A stretch of DNA of 64,000 bases, from NCBI RefSeq assembly GCF_024397915.1, contig NZ_CP073347.1, forward strand, positions 1 through 64,000, in the 5' to 3' direction. The position numbers and the translations under genes were made by a program. The notes under the pieces were generated by a model, which had not been told where the DNA came from, ran no database searches, and was given only the letters and a program-made list of their open reading frames with translations. Position 1 is the first letter of the stretch. The number at the start of each line of letters is the position of its first letter. This document shows positions 43,096 to 51,710 of the stretch, piece by piece. Source of the stretch: Marinobacterium rhizophilum. Its GTDB lineage: Bacteria > Pseudomonadota > Gammaproteobacteria > Pseudomonadales > Balneatricaceae.

Positions 43096-44327
43096 GCCTG
43101 GGATTCCCGTTCAAGGTAGCGCTGCAGGAAGGGGCCGAATTCGGCATCTTTCACCGCACTGGCGACATTGAATATATCCTTGTCGCCGCGCCCTGAAATA
43201 TTGATAACGACCTTTTTGTCCGCCGACATGGCGGGAATATCCCGCAAAGCACCGGCCAGGGCATGGGACGACTCCAGCGCCGGAATAATGCCCTCGCAGC
43301 GCAGCAGGGTCTGGAAGGCCTGCATAACCTCGTCATCATTCGCCGCCGTCATGCGCACTCGGCCGGTTTCGCTCAGGTGCGCCAGAATCGGCGACACGCC
43401 CACATAGTCCAGCCCTGCGGCAATGGAGTGTGTTTCCATCAGCTGGCCCTGGTCATCCTGCAGGAACATGGTGGCAAATCCCTGGGCGATGCCGGGGCTG
43501 CCCAGGTTATCCGACAGTCGCACCGAATGATCGCCCGGTGCCGGCCCCCGGCCCCCGGCCTCAACGCCAACCAGTTCCACTGTCGTATCATCAATAAAGG
43601 GCAGCATGATGCCGGCGGCGTTGCTGCCGCCGCCCACGCAGGCGTAAATGGCGTCCGGCAGGGCACCGAACTGCTGCAGACTCTGGGCGCGCACTTCACG
43701 GCCAATCACCGATTGAAACTCCGCCACCATCTCGGGATAGGGCGCACAGCCGCAGGCGGTGCCCAGCAGGTAATGGCTGCCGGCGGGGTCGGCCGACCAG
43801 TCGCGCAGCGCCTCGTCCAGCGCATCGCGCAGCGTCTGGCCGCCGCTGGTGACGGGCACCACGGTAGCGCCCAATTGCTTCATCCAGAACACGTTGGGGT
43901 ACTGGCGTTCAATGTCCTTGGCTCCCATGTAGATGGTGCACTCAAGTCCCAGGCGGGCGGCGATCAGCGCCGAGGCCACGCCGTGCTGGCCGGCACCGGT
44001 TTCGGCGATGATGCGCTTTTTACCCATGCGCTTGACCAGCAGGCCCTGGCCGATAACGTTGTTCATCTTGTGGGCGCCGCTGTGGTTCAGATCCTCGCGC
44101 TTGAGGAACACTTGGGCACCGCCGAGCTGCCGGGTGAGGTTGGGGCAGGGCGTCAGAGGTGTCGGCCGGCCCGAGTATTGCTGCATTTCCCGATCAACGT
44201 CGGCCAGGAAGTCGGCATCGACGGAGGCTTCACCCCAGCTCGCAAGCAAAGCCTGCTGGCTGGCGTGGAGTATTTCGGGGATGTAACTACCGCCAAAGCG
44301 GCCGAAGAAACCGTTGTCACTTTGCAT
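43092..44327 (-). CDS. trpB: tryptophan synthase beta chain
   Basis: The 411-residue PLP enzyme has the PLP lysine in His-Ser-Gly-Ala-His-Lys-Met-Asn-Asn and the glycine-rich phosphate loop Gly-Gly-Gly-Ser-Asn-Ala. It joins indole and serine to tryptophan. AAGG lies 7 bp before the ATG. trpBA is divergent from a TetR gene, not from trpI as in pseudomonads, and trpF is not next to it. A 21-bp palindrome lies 17 bp upstream of the start. It could be a dedicated second copy or a rewired primary one. Confidence 0.94.
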   Translation of the reverse strand: MQSDNGFFGRFGGSYIPEILHASQQALLASWGEASVDADFLADVDREMQQYSGRPTPLTPCPNLTRQLGGAQVFLKREDLNHSGAHKMNNVIGQGLLVKRMGKKRIIAETGAGQHGVASALIAARLGLECTIYMGAKDIERQYPNVFWMKQLGATVVPVTSGGQTLRDALDEALRDWSADPAGSHYLLGTACGCAPYPEMVAEFQSVIGREVRAQSLQQFGALPDAIYACVGGGSNAAGIMLPFIDDTTVELVGVEAGGRGPAPGDHSVRLSDNLGSPGIAQGFATMFLQDDQGQLMETHSIAAGLDYVGVSPILAHLSETGRVRMTAANDDEVMQAFQTLLRCEGIIPALESSHALAGALRDIPAMSADKKVVINISGRGDKDIFNVASAVKDAEFGPFLQRYLERESQA

Positions 44328-44343
44328 GACGCACCTTAATTTA

Positions 44344-44364
44344 TTAACTATACCGTTTAGTTAA
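44344..44364. promoter_or_regulatory. TetR operator between trpB and tetR
   Basis: TTAACTA and TAGTTAA are perfect 7-bp arms around a 7-bp spacer, 17 bp before trpB and 49 bp before the TetR gene. Its placement in an 85-bp shared promoter region suggests autoregulation plus control of trpBA. Confidence 0.7.
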
Positions 44365-44412
44365 AATAATAGTAAAATTTGCTGCAGTCAACGATATTTT
44401 AAGGATCTGATC

Positions 44413-44970
44413 ATGGCCCGGGGCCGACCTTCCAAAAAGCAGCTGATTCTGGATACGGCGCAGCGCCTGTTTTGCGAGCGTGGCTACCAGGGCACGACCA
44501 TTGACCTGGTGGTTCAGAGCGCCGGGGTATCCAAGCCCACGGTCTATAGCCATTTTCCCAGCAAGCAGGCGCTGTGGCAGGCCATGCTGGAACAGGCTAT
44601 TGCAGCTTCCCAGGAGCAGCGGGCAAGGCTTGATATAGAGGCGACAGGCTGGTTTGAGCTGATTCCGGCCGGTTTCGCCCAGTTGGCGGCGCAGCCGCAG
44701 ATGCTGGCCATCTATCGCATCATGCTGGGGGAGCAGCACAAGATGGAGCCGGAGTCGCGGGCGCTGTTCAGTGCCTTTGAGGAGGGTTTGGAGCGCTGGT
44801 GTGATCGGGTGCTGCAGGCGCAGTCGGTGAACCTCGATGCGCAGCAGCGCTTCATGCTGCGTGCGCTCTGCCGCGAGGGCGTGCTGCAGCCTGCGCTCAG
44901 GCAGCAGAGTATTCCCATGATCGGCGATCTTGCAACGCTGATTCAGCGTGCGCTGGCGCCGCTCGGCTGA
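44413..44970 (+). CDS. TetR-family transcriptional regulator
   Basis: The 185-residue protein has the TetR helix-turn-helix: Thr-Thr-Ile-Asp-Leu-Val-Val-Gln-Ser-Ala-Gly-Val-Ser-Lys-Pro-Thr-Val-Tyr-Ser near residues 28-46. The C-terminal ligand domain is of the AefR-like type. It is divergent from trpBA. The ligand is unknown; given the targets, tryptophan, indole or an antibiotic precursor are possibilities. Confidence 0.88.
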   Translation: MARGRPSKKQLILDTAQRLFCERGYQGTTIDLVVQSAGVSKPTVYSHFPSKQALWQAMLEQAIAASQEQRARLDIEATGWFELIPAGFAQLAAQPQMLAIYRIMLGEQHKMEPESRALFSAFEEGLERWCDRVLQAQSVNLDAQQRFMLRALCREGVLQPALRQQSIPMIGDLATLIQRALAPLG

Positions 44971-44977
44971 TCAGCCT

Positions 44978-45589
44978 TTAGCGCTCGTCTTTATCCCGTT
45001 TGGGGAAGAGCCAGAATGCCAGCAGTTTGGTCAGCGCCGGCATCAGCACATAGGTCATCAGCAGGGTTATCGGGATGGTCATCAGCAGGGTGCGCGGCAG
45101 CAGCGGGATATGGCTGAGCGCGTCGCCAAGCAGCCAGCTGACCAGGGTGATCAGCGGAAAGATCGCCAGCCAGGCCACCACCGCCATCTTGTATTTGGGG
45201 GGCGGTTTCACCGGGTTCTGGCCCGGCAGGGAAAACCAGGCCACAAGCCCGGACAGTACCTGGGTAGAGTCCGGGGCATCGAGGCAGTCTTCGATCGCAT
45301 CCAGGTACTGGTTGCGCTGCGCAGACTGCTGCCAGCGCTCGAGGTCTTCGTGGCTGCGAAACTTGAACACGATACGGTATTCGGGGTCGGCGCTGCTGGC
45401 GGGGCGGAACAGGGTCGAGCCGAGAAAACCGGGAAAGTGCACGGCTTCCTCGCTGATGGCGCTGTTGAGCTGTTCGAACGCCTTTTCCTTGCCGGGCTTG
45501 ATGCGCCTTGAAATCACCACCGTGACTGCATCGCCGGCGGCCGTGGTGGTGTTGATGCCTGGGTCGGACGGTTGCGGTGTCGGGTCCAT
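44978..45589 (-). CDS. antibiotic-biosynthesis-monooxygenase-domain membrane protein
   Basis: From ATG 45589 the protein has 203 residues. Residues 20-115 form an ABM ferredoxin-like domain (Val-Val-Ile-Ser-Arg-Arg-Ile-Lys-Pro-Gly-Lys-Glu). Two membrane helices near 140-160 and 165-190 follow. Such ABM-membrane proteins are common and uncharacterised. It lies 58 bp downstream of pspC on the same strand, so it may be co-transcribed with the psp operon. It is convergent with the TetR gene. Confidence 0.78.
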   Translation of the reverse strand: MDPTPQPSDPGINTTTAAGDAVTVVISRRIKPGKEKAFEQLNSAISEEAVHFPGFLGSTLFRPASSADPEYRIVFKFRSHEDLERWQQSAQRNQYLDAIEDCLDAPDSTQVLSGLVAWFSLPGQNPVKPPPKYKMAVVAWLAIFPLITLVSWLLGDALSHIPLLPRTLLMTIPITLLMTYVLMPALTKLLAFWLFPKRDKDER

Positions 45590-45647
45590 GCCGGCGGCTC
45601 CTTCGGGCTGGAAAGGGGGTTTATGATACCCGAAGGTGCTGGCTGCA

Positions 45648-46037
45648 CTACAAATCCTTGAATTCCTTGTTAAAGCGGTAGCGACTCGAGGTGACGTAGC
45701 GCTCCATCGACTGCAGCCGGCGATCCACCGCCTGCATGCGCTCATTCAGCTGACGCAGGCGTGCGCTCATCGGTGTACCGTAGTCGAAGCTCGGCTTGCG
45801 GGCGCTTTCCCGCACGGCGGGGCCTTGGCGGCGATCCAGCAGGAAGATGCCCGCCAGGTAAAGCAGTACAGCCAGGCTGCCGCTGAACAGGAACAGGGTC
45901 AGGAAAATAATGCGGGCCAGCCATACCGGCTGGCCATAGCTTTCGGCCAGGCCTGCACAGACGCCGCCGAGCCAGCCCTTGTCGGCACTGCGGTAGAGGT
46001 TGCGATTGTAGCCATTGCGCTTGGTTGCGTGATTCAT
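45648..46037 (-). CDS. pspC: phage shock protein C
   Basis: The 129-residue protein has a PspC domain: Leu-Tyr-Arg-Ser-Ala-Asp-Lys-Gly-Trp-Leu-Gly-Gly-Val-Cys-Ala-Gly-Leu at residues 14-30 and one membrane helix near 40-68. The C-terminal part is a charged coiled coil. PspC and PspB sense envelope stress at the inner membrane and recruit PspA. AAGGAG lies before the ATG. Confidence 0.93.
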   Translation of the reverse strand: MNHATKRNGYNRNLYRSADKGWLGGVCAGLAESYGQPVWLARIIFLTLFLFSGSLAVLLYLAGIFLLDRRQGPAVRESARKPSFDYGTPMSARLRQLNERMQAVDRRLQSMERYVTSSRYRFNKEFKDL

Positions 46038-46079
46038 GCGGGTCTCCTTGTGTTCAGTATCGCGATCCTGGTCGGTGGC

Positions 46080-46325
46080 TCAGCGGTCGTCGTCCCGGCG
46101 GGTACGCCAGCCGGTGTGCTCGCTGTCCAGGATGGTTTCGAGCGTCTGCACACGCTGCTCCAGGCGCTCGGCCAGGGCGAGGGTTTCTTCCAGTTGCTCA
46201 CGTTCATCGCTCGACATGCCCTTGTTGAGACGCGCGCGGGTCCAGTAATGCAGTATCAGCCACATCGGCACGACGACGGCGAGAAAGATCACCGTCGGCA
46301 CGAAGAAAAACACCATTGTAGACAT
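46080..46325 (-). CDS. pspB: phage shock protein B
   Basis: The 81-residue protein has one N-terminal membrane helix (residues 4-26) followed by a coiled coil with Leu/Glu heptads, the normal PspB layout. Its ATG overlaps the pspA stop by one base (TGATG), so translation is coupled. It works with PspC in stress sensing. Confidence 0.92.
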   Translation of the reverse strand: MSTMVFFFVPTVIFLAVVVPMWLILHYWTRARLNKGMSSDEREQLEETLALAERLEQRVQTLETILDSEHTGWRTRRDDDR

Positions 46326-47002
46326 CAGTCCTGGCCTCGCTTGGCGGACTTCATTCGTGCTTTCAATGCGGCCAGGGCATCTTCAACCTGCTCGTTGCGC
46401 TCAAGATCCTCGAACTGTTCGTTCAGATTGGGGTTGCGGCCCAGGTCCTGGGACTCGATTTCCGCTTCCATGTTGTCCATGCGTCTTTCGTATGCCTCGA
46501 ATTTGCGAAAGGCATCTTCGAGCTTGTCACGGTTGCTGGCGTTGCGGATATCCATGCGGGAGCGGCTGGTTTGGTCACGCACCTGCAGCGACTTCTGCTT
46601 GGCCTTGGCATCGTCCAGTTTCTGCTGCAGTTGGCCGATTTCCTCGTGCAGGATGGCCAGTTGCTCTTCGATGGCGCCGAGTTCCCGCTGGGCCAGCTGC
46701 AGGGCATTTTCGACGGCCTGCTGCTCACCCAGGGCAGCCCGAGCCAGGTCTTCGCGCCCCTTCTCGATGGCGAGACGCGCCTTGCGCTCCCACTCGGCGG
46801 CTTCATCCGCCAGGTGTTCCTGGCGGCGCTGCAGCGACTTGCGATCGGCGATCACCCGGGCGGAGGTGGTGCGCACTTCCACCAGGGTGTCTTCCATTTC
46901 CTGAATCATCATGCGGATCATTTTGGCCGGGTCCTCGGCGCGGTCGAGCAGCGCCGTGATGTTGGCGTTAATGATGTCACCAAAGCGTGAAAAGATACCC
47001 AT
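46325..47002 (-). CDS. pspA: phage shock protein A
   Basis: From ATG 47002 (GGGAG upstream) the protein has 225 residues and starts Met-Gly-Ile-Phe-Ser-Arg-Phe-Gly-Asp-Ile, the amphipathic membrane-binding helix. Long coiled coils follow, including Gln-Glu-Met-Glu-Asp-Thr-Leu. This ESCRT-III-like protein both inhibits PspF and supports damaged membranes. A sigma-54-type promoter lies about 40 bp upstream. Confidence 0.94.
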   Translation of the reverse strand: MGIFSRFGDIINANITALLDRAEDPAKMIRMMIQEMEDTLVEVRTTSARVIADRKSLQRRQEHLADEAAEWERKARLAIEKGREDLARAALGEQQAVENALQLAQRELGAIEEQLAILHEEIGQLQQKLDDAKAKQKSLQVRDQTSRSRMDIRNASNRDKLEDAFRKFEAYERRMDNMEAEIESQDLGRNPNLNEQFEDLERNEQVEDALAALKARMKSAKRGQD

Positions 47003-47041
47003 GATGCGTGGCTCCCGGTTGTTGGTTTCGTACAAGCTATA

Positions 47042-47056
47042 GCGACTGCCGTGCCA
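47042..47056 (-). promoter_or_regulatory. sigma-54 promoter of pspABC
   Basis: On the minus strand TGGCACGGCAGTCGC keeps the -24 GG and -12 GC of the sigma-54 consensus, with one mismatch in the -12 TTGC box. Its spacing to pspA is suitable. Confidence 0.75.
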
Positions 47057-47132
47057 GGATTATTTAAGTGGCTGAATAAAGAGGAGTTTATGCTGTCCTG
47101 GCTACTTTTCTAACGACAGGTTGTTTATTTTG

Positions 47133-47162
47133 TTGGCTAATTGGGCCAACTATTGGCTAATT
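47133..47162. promoter_or_regulatory. PspF upstream activating repeats
   Basis: TTGGCTAATT occurs twice, exactly 20 bp apart, with GGGCCAA between. The repeats lie about 80-120 bp upstream of the pspA promoter on its strand and just before pspF, as enhancer sites for PspF should. Confidence 0.65.
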
Positions 47163-47195
47163 TGGTTACATTAATGGTGAATATGGCGATATAAC

Positions 47196-48224
47196 ATGGC
47201 TGAATCCATGCCAGCGCTGATTGGCAGCTCCGATCTGTTTCACCGGGTACTGAGCCAGGTATCTCGGGTTGCACCGCTGAACCGGCCGGTGCTGGTGATT
47301 GGCGAGCGGGGAACGGGGAAGGAGCTGATAGCGGCGCGGTTGCACTACCTGTCGGGGCGCTGGCAGCAACCCTACCTGCAGGTCAACTGCGCGGCCATGA
47401 GCGAATCGCTGCTGGAGTCCGAGCTGTTTGGTCACGAAGCCGGCGCCTTTACCGGCGCCGTGCGGGCCCGCGCAGGGCTGTTCGAGCGGGCAGAAGGGGG
47501 CACGCTTTTCCTCGATGAGCTGTCGACCGCTTCGGTGCGGGTGCAGGAAAAGCTGCTGCGCATTATCGAGTATGGCCGTTTCGAGCGCCTGGGGGGCAGC
47601 CGCACGCTGCAGGTGGACGTGCGGGTGGTGGCGGCCACCAATGAAGATCTGCCAGGGGCCGTGGCCGACGGCCGCTTTCGCGCCGACCTGCTGGATCGCC
47701 TGGCTTTTGATGTGGTGAACCTGCCGCCACTGCGCTATCGCCGTGACGATATCCTGGAGCTCGCCGAGCACTTCGCCAGGCGCATGTGTCGTGAACTGAA
47801 CTATGACTGGTTCCCGGGCTTTGCGGCCGATGCCCAGGCGCAGTTGCTGCAGTACGACTGGCCGGGGAACGTACGCGAGCTGAAAAACGTGGTGGAGCGC
47901 AGCATTTACCGCAATGCCAACCCGACAGAGCCGGTGTGCGATATCGTTCTAGACCCCTTCACGACACCCTGGTGCGCGGTGCAGAATGCAGCGCCCGCTG
48001 CGCTGGTGCAGGGAACCGGTGGATCAGGCGCTGGGCCCGATAGCGAGGAGGAAATCGTCGGCCTGCGTGCCCGGGTGGCCCGGTTCGAGCAGGGCCTGAT
48101 CCGCCAGGCGCTGGTAGCGGCACAGTTTAACCAGCGTCGTGCCGCGCAAGCGCTGGGGCTCACCTATCATCAGTTGCGGGCGGCGCTGCGAAAATATCCG
48201 GATTTGCTGGCCGGGCGTGATTAA
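47196..48224 (+). CDS. pspF: psp operon activator PspF
   Basis: The 342-residue sigma-54 activator lacks an N-terminal receiver or sensor domain, as PspF does. The AAA+ domain has Walker A Gly-Glu-Arg-Gly-Thr-Gly-Lys-Glu near 36-43, the Gly-Ala-Phe-Thr-Gly-Ala loop at 83-88 and Gly-Gly-Thr-Leu-Phe-Leu-Asp-Glu. A Fis-type helix-turn-helix ends the protein. It is divergent from pspABC and should be restrained by PspA until membrane stress occurs. Confidence 0.93.
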   Translation: MAESMPALIGSSDLFHRVLSQVSRVAPLNRPVLVIGERGTGKELIAARLHYLSGRWQQPYLQVNCAAMSESLLESELFGHEAGAFTGAVRARAGLFERAEGGTLFLDELSTASVRVQEKLLRIIEYGRFERLGGSRTLQVDVRVVAATNEDLPGAVADGRFRADLLDRLAFDVVNLPPLRYRRDDILELAEHFARRMCRELNYDWFPGFAADAQAQLLQYDWPGNVRELKNVVERSIYRNANPTEPVCDIVLDPFTTPWCAVQNAAPAALVQGTGGSGAGPDSEEEIVGLRARVARFEQGLIRQALVAAQFNQRRAAQALGLTYHQLRAALRKYPDLLAGRD

Positions 48225-48361
48225 GGCTGCAGTGGGTACTGTTTTAATTTCGATAGTATTTTTTAATCGGAGCGCTATATTTAATTAATTTAACCTTTAA
48301 ATTCGCCGTCGCTACCATGGCTCCTGTGTTCAGACATCTCGTCAAACCCAAGGAGCCAACC

Positions 48362-48931
48362 ATGTCGCAGTCCCTGATCAATACCGAAATCAAGCCGTTC
48401 AACGCCTCTGCTTTTCACAACGGTGAATTCATTGAAGTATCCGACGCCGATCTGAAAGGCAAGTGGTCCATCGTTTTCTTCTACCCGGCTGACTTCACCT
48501 TTGTCTGCCCAACGGAACTGGGTGACCTGGCCGATCAGTATGACGAGCTGAAATCCCGCAACGTCGAGGTGTACTCGGTCTCCACCGACACCCACTTCAC
48601 CCACAAGGCGTGGCATGACACGTCTGAAACCATCGGCAAGATCCAGTACCCGATGATCGGTGACCCGACCGGCACCATCACCCGCAATTTTGGCGTGATG
48701 ATCGAGGAAGCGGGCCTGGCCGAGCGTGGCACCTTCGTTATCGACCCGGAAGGCAAAATCCAGATCGTTGAAATCAGCGCCGGCGGTATCGGTCGTGATG
48801 CCAGCGAGCTGCTGCGCAAGGTCAAGGCTGCCCAGTACGTGGCGGCTCACCCGGGTGAAGTCTGCCCGGCAAAATGGAAGGAAGGCGAAGCGACACTGGC
48901 GCCGTCTCTGGACCTGGTTGGCAAAATCTAA
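48362..48931 (+). CDS. ahpC: alkyl hydroperoxide reductase C
   Basis: The 189-residue typical 2-Cys peroxiredoxin has peroxidatic Cys49 in Phe-Thr-Phe-Val-Cys-Pro-Thr-Glu and the resolving Cys in Gly-Glu-Val-Cys-Pro-Ala. It starts at ATG 48362, with AAGGAG 7 bp upstream. It reduces peroxides using AhpF, encoded 79 bp downstream. The upstream 130 bp is very AT-rich, but no full OxyR box was recognised. Confidence 0.96.
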   Translation: MSQSLINTEIKPFNASAFHNGEFIEVSDADLKGKWSIVFFYPADFTFVCPTELGDLADQYDELKSRNVEVYSVSTDTHFTHKAWHDTSETIGKIQYPMIGDPTGTITRNFGVMIEEAGLAERGTFVIDPEGKIQIVEISAGGIGRDASELLRKVKAAQYVAAHPGEVCPAKWKEGEATLAPSLDLVGKI

Positions 48932-49010
48932 GTGAACTGAATGTCCGGTCTGTACCCTGTACACGGGATACAGACCGGCGTTGTCAACGTCTGCCCGGAA
49001 GGAGTTTCCC

Positions 49011-50582
49011 ATGCTGGATGCGAACCTGAAGCAACAGTTAGCCGCCTATCTGCAAAACATAGTTAACCCGGTTGAGCTCAGTCTGGCGCTCGATGACAGT
49101 GCCAAGGCGCAGGAACTCCATGCGCTGGCGCGGGATATCGAAGCGCTGTCAGACAAGGTCCGCGTGAGCGAGGCTGCCAGCAACTCGGCCCGCAAGCCAA
49201 GCCTTGGGATCGCACCCGCTGCCGAGTCTGCCCGGGTCGAGTTTGCCGGTGTCCCCATGGGACACGAGTTTAGCTCCCTGGTGCTGGCGCTGCTGCAGGC
49301 CGGCGGGCATCCGTCCAAGGCTGATCCCGCACTGCAGGAGCAGATCCGCAACCTGCCAGGCAAGTACCATTTTGAGACTTACATATCGCTGTCATGCCAG
49401 AACTGCCCCGATGTGGTTCAGGCGCTGAACCTGATGGCGACGCTCAATCCGAATATCAGCCATGTAATGATCGATGGCGCTCTGTTCCAGCAGGAAGTGA
49501 ATGAACGCAACGTGCTGGCGGTGCCCTCGGTGTATCTCAACGGCGAACTCTTTGGCCAGGGACGCATGACACTGGCCGAGATTGTAAGCAAGGTCGATAC
49601 CGGCGCAGCCGAACGTGATGCCCGCCAGCTGGCCGACAAGGCACCCTATGACCTGCTGGTGGTCGGTGCAGGCCCCGCCGGTGCCGCCGCTGCCATCTAT
49701 GCCGCACGCAAGGGCATCCGTACCGGGCTGGTGGCCGACCGCTTCGGCGGCCAGGTGATGGATACGGTGGGGGTCGAGAACTTTATTTCGGTCAAATCCA
49801 CCGAAGGCCCGAAGCTCGTGGCCGGGCTTGAACAGCATGTGCTGGATTACGATGTCGACCTGATGAACGGCCAGAAGGCGCGTCGCCTGAGCCGGGGCGA
49901 GCTGGTCGAAATCGAACTCGAAAACGGCGCCGTGCTGAAAAGCCGTTCCGTGGTGCTGGCAACCGGTGCCCGCTGGCGCGAGCTCAATGTGCCCGGCGAG
50001 CAGGAATACCGTGGCAAGGGCGTGGCCTACTGTCCGCACTGTGATGGTCCGCTGTTCAAGGGTAAATCCGTTGCCGTTGTGGGCGGCGGCAACTCCGGTA
50101 TTGAAGCCGCCATCGATCTGGCGGGTATCGTGGCCGAGGTGACGGTGCTGGAATTTGGCGCCGAACTGCGGGCCGATGAAGTACTGCAGCGCAAGGCGCG
50201 TTCCATGGGCAATATCCGTATCATTACCCAGGCGCAAACGACCGAGGTGCTCGGTGATGGCAAGAGGGTGACGGGCCTGCGTTACACCGAACGCGCTTCG
50301 GGTGAAAGCCGGGACCTGGCACTGGCAGGCATCTTCGTGCAGATCGGCCTGGTACCCAATACCGAATGGCTCAAGGGTGATATCGGATTGAGCCCCCAGG
50401 GCGAGATCGAAATCGGCAGCCGGGGCGAAACCTCGGTGCGGGGTGTCTTTGCCGCCGGTGATGTCACCACGGTGCCATTCAAGCAGATCGTTATTTCCAT
50501 GGGCAGTGGTGCCACCGCTGCCCTTGGTGCTTTCGATTACCTGATACGTGAGCCTGTGGCGACGTCACGGGATGCGGCCTGA
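49011..50582 (+). CDS. ahpF: alkyl hydroperoxide reductase subunit F
   Basis: The 523-residue flavoprotein has an N-terminal tandem thioredoxin-fold domain with Cys129-Gln-Asn-Cys132. Then come the FAD motif Gly-Ala-Gly-Pro-Ala-Gly, a redox Tyr-Cys-Pro-His-Cys-Asp near residue 344, the NADH motif Gly-Gly-Gly-Asn-Ser-Gly, and a final Ala-Ala-Gly-Asp-Val. It passes electrons from NADH to AhpC. AAGGAG lies 7 bp before the ATG. A strong terminator follows. Confidence 0.96.
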   Translation: MLDANLKQQLAAYLQNIVNPVELSLALDDSAKAQELHALARDIEALSDKVRVSEAASNSARKPSLGIAPAAESARVEFAGVPMGHEFSSLVLALLQAGGHPSKADPALQEQIRNLPGKYHFETYISLSCQNCPDVVQALNLMATLNPNISHVMIDGALFQQEVNERNVLAVPSVYLNGELFGQGRMTLAEIVSKVDTGAAERDARQLADKAPYDLLVVGAGPAGAAAAIYAARKGIRTGLVADRFGGQVMDTVGVENFISVKSTEGPKLVAGLEQHVLDYDVDLMNGQKARRLSRGELVEIELENGAVLKSRSVVLATGARWRELNVPGEQEYRGKGVAYCPHCDGPLFKGKSVAVVGGGNSGIEAAIDLAGIVAEVTVLEFGAELRADEVLQRKARSMGNIRIITQAQTTEVLGDGKRVTGLRYTERASGESRDLALAGIFVQIGLVPNTEWLKGDIGLSPQGEIEIGSRGETSVRGVFAAGDVTTVPFKQIVISMGSGATAALGAFDYLIREPVATSRDAA

Positions 50583-51710
50583 GCGAGGGATAAGGTATTA
50601 GGCTTGCAAAAAAGGCCCCGCACCTCGGTGCGTGGCCTTTTTCGTTGTTTCAATTTGCAGCTTCAGGTCAGCAATTCCATGGCAATCATCTGGCGGGTGA
50701 GCGGGTAACCGAGTTCGCGGCCTGAGTGTTCGAACTGGCGTTCGTCGAGGAACACCTCAGGGCAACAGTTCCATGGCGGCCTCGTTGGCAATCATCTGGC
50801 GGGTGAGCGGGTAACCGAGTTCGCGGCCTGAGTGTTCGAACTGGCGCTCGTCGCGGAACGCCTCAGGGCAGCAGTTCCATGGCGGCCTCGTTGGCAATCA
50901 TCTGGCGGGTGAGCGGGTAACCGAGTTCGCGGCCTGAGTGTTCGAACTGGCGCTCGTCGCGGAACGCCTCAGGGCAGCATTTCCATGGCGACCTCGTTGG
51001 CAATCATCTGGCGGGTGAGCGGGTAACCGAGTTCGCGGCCTGAGTGTTCGAACGGGCGCTCGTCGCGGAACGCCTTAGGGCAGCAGTTCCATGGCGGCCT
51101 CGTTGGCAATCATCTGGCGGGTGAGCGGGTAACCGAGTTCGCGGCCTGAGTGTTCGAACTGGCGCTCGTCGCGGAACGCCTCAGGGCAGCAGTTCCATGG
51201 CGACCTCGTTGGCAATCATCTGGCGGGTGAGCGGGTAACCGAGTTCGCGGCCTGAGTGTTCGAACTGGCGCTCGTCGCGGAACGCCTCAGGGCAGCAGTT
51301 CCATGGCGACCTCGTTGGCAATCATCTGGCGGGTGAGCGGGTAACCGAGTTCGCGGCCTGAGTGTTCGAACGGGCGCTCGTCGCGGAACGCCTTAGGGCA
51401 GCAGTTCCATGGCGGCCTCGTTGGCAATCATCTGGCGGGTGAGCGGGTAACCGAGTTCGCGGCCTGAGTGTTCGAACTGGCGCTCGTCGCGGAACGCCTC
51501 AGGGCAGCAGTTCCATGGCGACCTCGTTGGCAATCATCTGGCGGGTGAGCGGGTAACCGAGTTCGCGGCCTGAGTGTTCGAACTGGCGCTCGTCGCGGAA
51601 CGCCTCAGGGCAGCAGTTCCATGGCGACCTCGTTGGCAATCATCTGGCGGGTGAGCGGGTAACCGAGTTCGCGGCCTGAGTGTTCGAACGGGCGCTCGTC
51701 GCGGAACGCC
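50583..51710. other. 1.1-kb stretch between ahpF and patatin gene
   Basis: It consists of the ahpF terminator (50608-50644) and a 106-bp tandem array (from 50663). No independent gene is present. Confidence 0.85.
50608..50644 (+). terminator. rho-independent terminator of ahpCF
   Basis: AAAAGGCC..GCAC pairs with GTGC..GGCCTTTT around a short loop, followed by TTTTT. It begins 26 bp after the ahpF stop and could act for both strands. Confidence 0.9.

Noticed and set aside
48225..48361. Possible OxyR site upstream of ahpC
   Set aside because: ATAG and CTAT elements are present but their spacing does not fit the four-element OxyR pattern.
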